Program-made: the position numbers and the translations under genes
Shown here: positions 50,448-50,925 of the stretch, piece after piece
Numbering within the stretch: the stretch's first letter is position 1
How the letters are laid out: each line of letters opens with the position of its first letter
The notes under the pieces: generated by a model
Databases searched by the model: none
The model's input: the letters and a program-made list of their open reading frames with translations, nothing else
Told to the model about the DNA's origin: nothing
From: Natrialba chahannaoensis JCM 10990
GTDB lineage: Archaea; Halobacteriota; Halobacteria; Halobacteriales; Natrialbaceae
DNA length: 50,925 nt
Assembly: GCF_000337135.1 (NCBI RefSeq)
Contig: NZ_AOIN01000083.1
Coordinates: 20,085 to 71,009 of the forward strand
Direction of reading: 5' to 3'

Positions 50448-50925
50448 CATGATTGTACCGTGTTACGTTCCACCCAAAGTGCTAGTTTTACCTTGGATTT
50501 AGACAATTATATCGAACATCTACTATACTAGTCCAGGTGTATTACTGGTACGTCTAACACAGTACACCGGGGTGAAATCAACCGGAATCTACTGAGAGAA
50601 GAGCAGATTGTCGGTATGTATCTGGGAAACGAACTACACACCCAGTCTTTCCCTTCCGATCGCTTTGGACCGTTACCGTACGTTTCCGAACGCACAAAGC
50701 AGTTACAGAAGATTATTAGAAATGATGGGAAGGAACATACCCCATACTCCCGAGAGAAGAACCGATGTCTATACGGACACTCTCTATCGCAAACAATTTC
50801 CTAACCAATCACTCGTGGATCCGTGTCCGTCTTCCGGTCCAGCCGGGAAACGATAACAACCCACTCCTAACCCAGACAGTCTATCGAACGTGTGACAGTC
50901 AACAGTAAGACTGTCAGATCAGACG
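50448..50925. other. AT-richer region with no convincing gene
   Basis: Two overlapping short plus-strand frames (50608-50856 and 50616-50804) lack the acidic composition and GC-biased third positions of the genome, so they are not called. AT-rich patches (TTTTACC, AATTATATCG, CTATACTAG at about 50484-50530) could be promoters of a gene beyond the window. No RNA gene seen. Confidence 0.5.

Noticed and set aside
1-50925. tRNA and rRNA genes
   Set aside because: No GTTCGANNC T-loop with matching acceptor stem or rRNA-like block was noticed on either strand by eye; a dedicated tRNA search would settle this.

Overview
The window is chromosomal DNA from a haloarchaeon. The reasons are high GC with strong third-position GC/C bias, very acidic proteins rich in Asp and Glu, many Tat signal peptides and lipoprotein boxes, and TATA-like boxes about 25-30 bases upstream of start codons (leaderless transcripts). 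Haloarchaeal hallmark genes are present: pelota, archaeal RqcH, archaeal Elp3, TrmB regulators and CstA. A Natrialba/Haloterrigena-type organism fits, but that assignment is an inference. Most of the window is ordinary core or conserved genome. The accessory content is small: a TnpB element at 48.5-49.9 kb, a few AT-richer gaps, and short hairpin repeats.

Layout. 0-3.3 kb: minus-strand MBL lipoprotein with a DUF3006 partner, OsmC, and a UPF0173 hydrolase. 3.6-10.2 kb: plus-strand genes for a small conserved protein, a Zn-finger/S1/OB/degenerate-DHH protein, a SHOCT protein, a PQQ-propeller lipoprotein and Elp3. 10.5-15.3 kb: a small AT-rich membrane gene, an HpcH-type aldolase, a ZIP transporter divergent from two translationally coupled TenA genes, and an unknown gene. 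15.5-21.2 kb: rqcH and pelA (ribosome rescue) flank a Tat-exported peptidoglycan-amidase-like protein. 21.2-26.2 kb: an RND/MMPL exporter with its TrmB regulator, and an RNase Z-like MBL protein. 26.4-32.3 kb: class V aminotransferase, YchF, small proteins and CstA. 32.4-37.6 kb: a two-gene ArsA unit, a 690-aa Tat-exported surface protein, and a CobW GTPase with a very His-rich loop. 37.9-48.4 kb: an HTH-membrane protein, VOC and SRPBCC proteins, a spermidine-synthase-like membrane fusion, a choloylglycine-hydrolase-family enzyme, SDR, acyl-CoA synthetase and an R2lox-like ferritin-fold oxidase. 48.4-50.4 kb: a metallophosphoesterase pseudogene interrupted by a lone TnpB element. 50.45-50.93 kb: AT-richer, no gene seen.

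Connections. The RqcH and Pelota genes both act on stalled ribosomes. The TenA pair sits behind a perfect 9-bp-arm palindrome and a TATA box, which suggests thiamine-dependent control. The exporter and TrmB overlap by ATGA, and an inverted repeat surrounds a TATA box upstream. The best mechanistic story is the TnpB element. The empty site can be rebuilt in frame, and the 3' end folds into a three-stem omega-RNA-like structure that overlaps the tnpB stop. From these a target-adjacent motif and a guide can be predicted. The archaeal amidase is the best candidate for an antibacterial function, because the producer should have no murein of its own.
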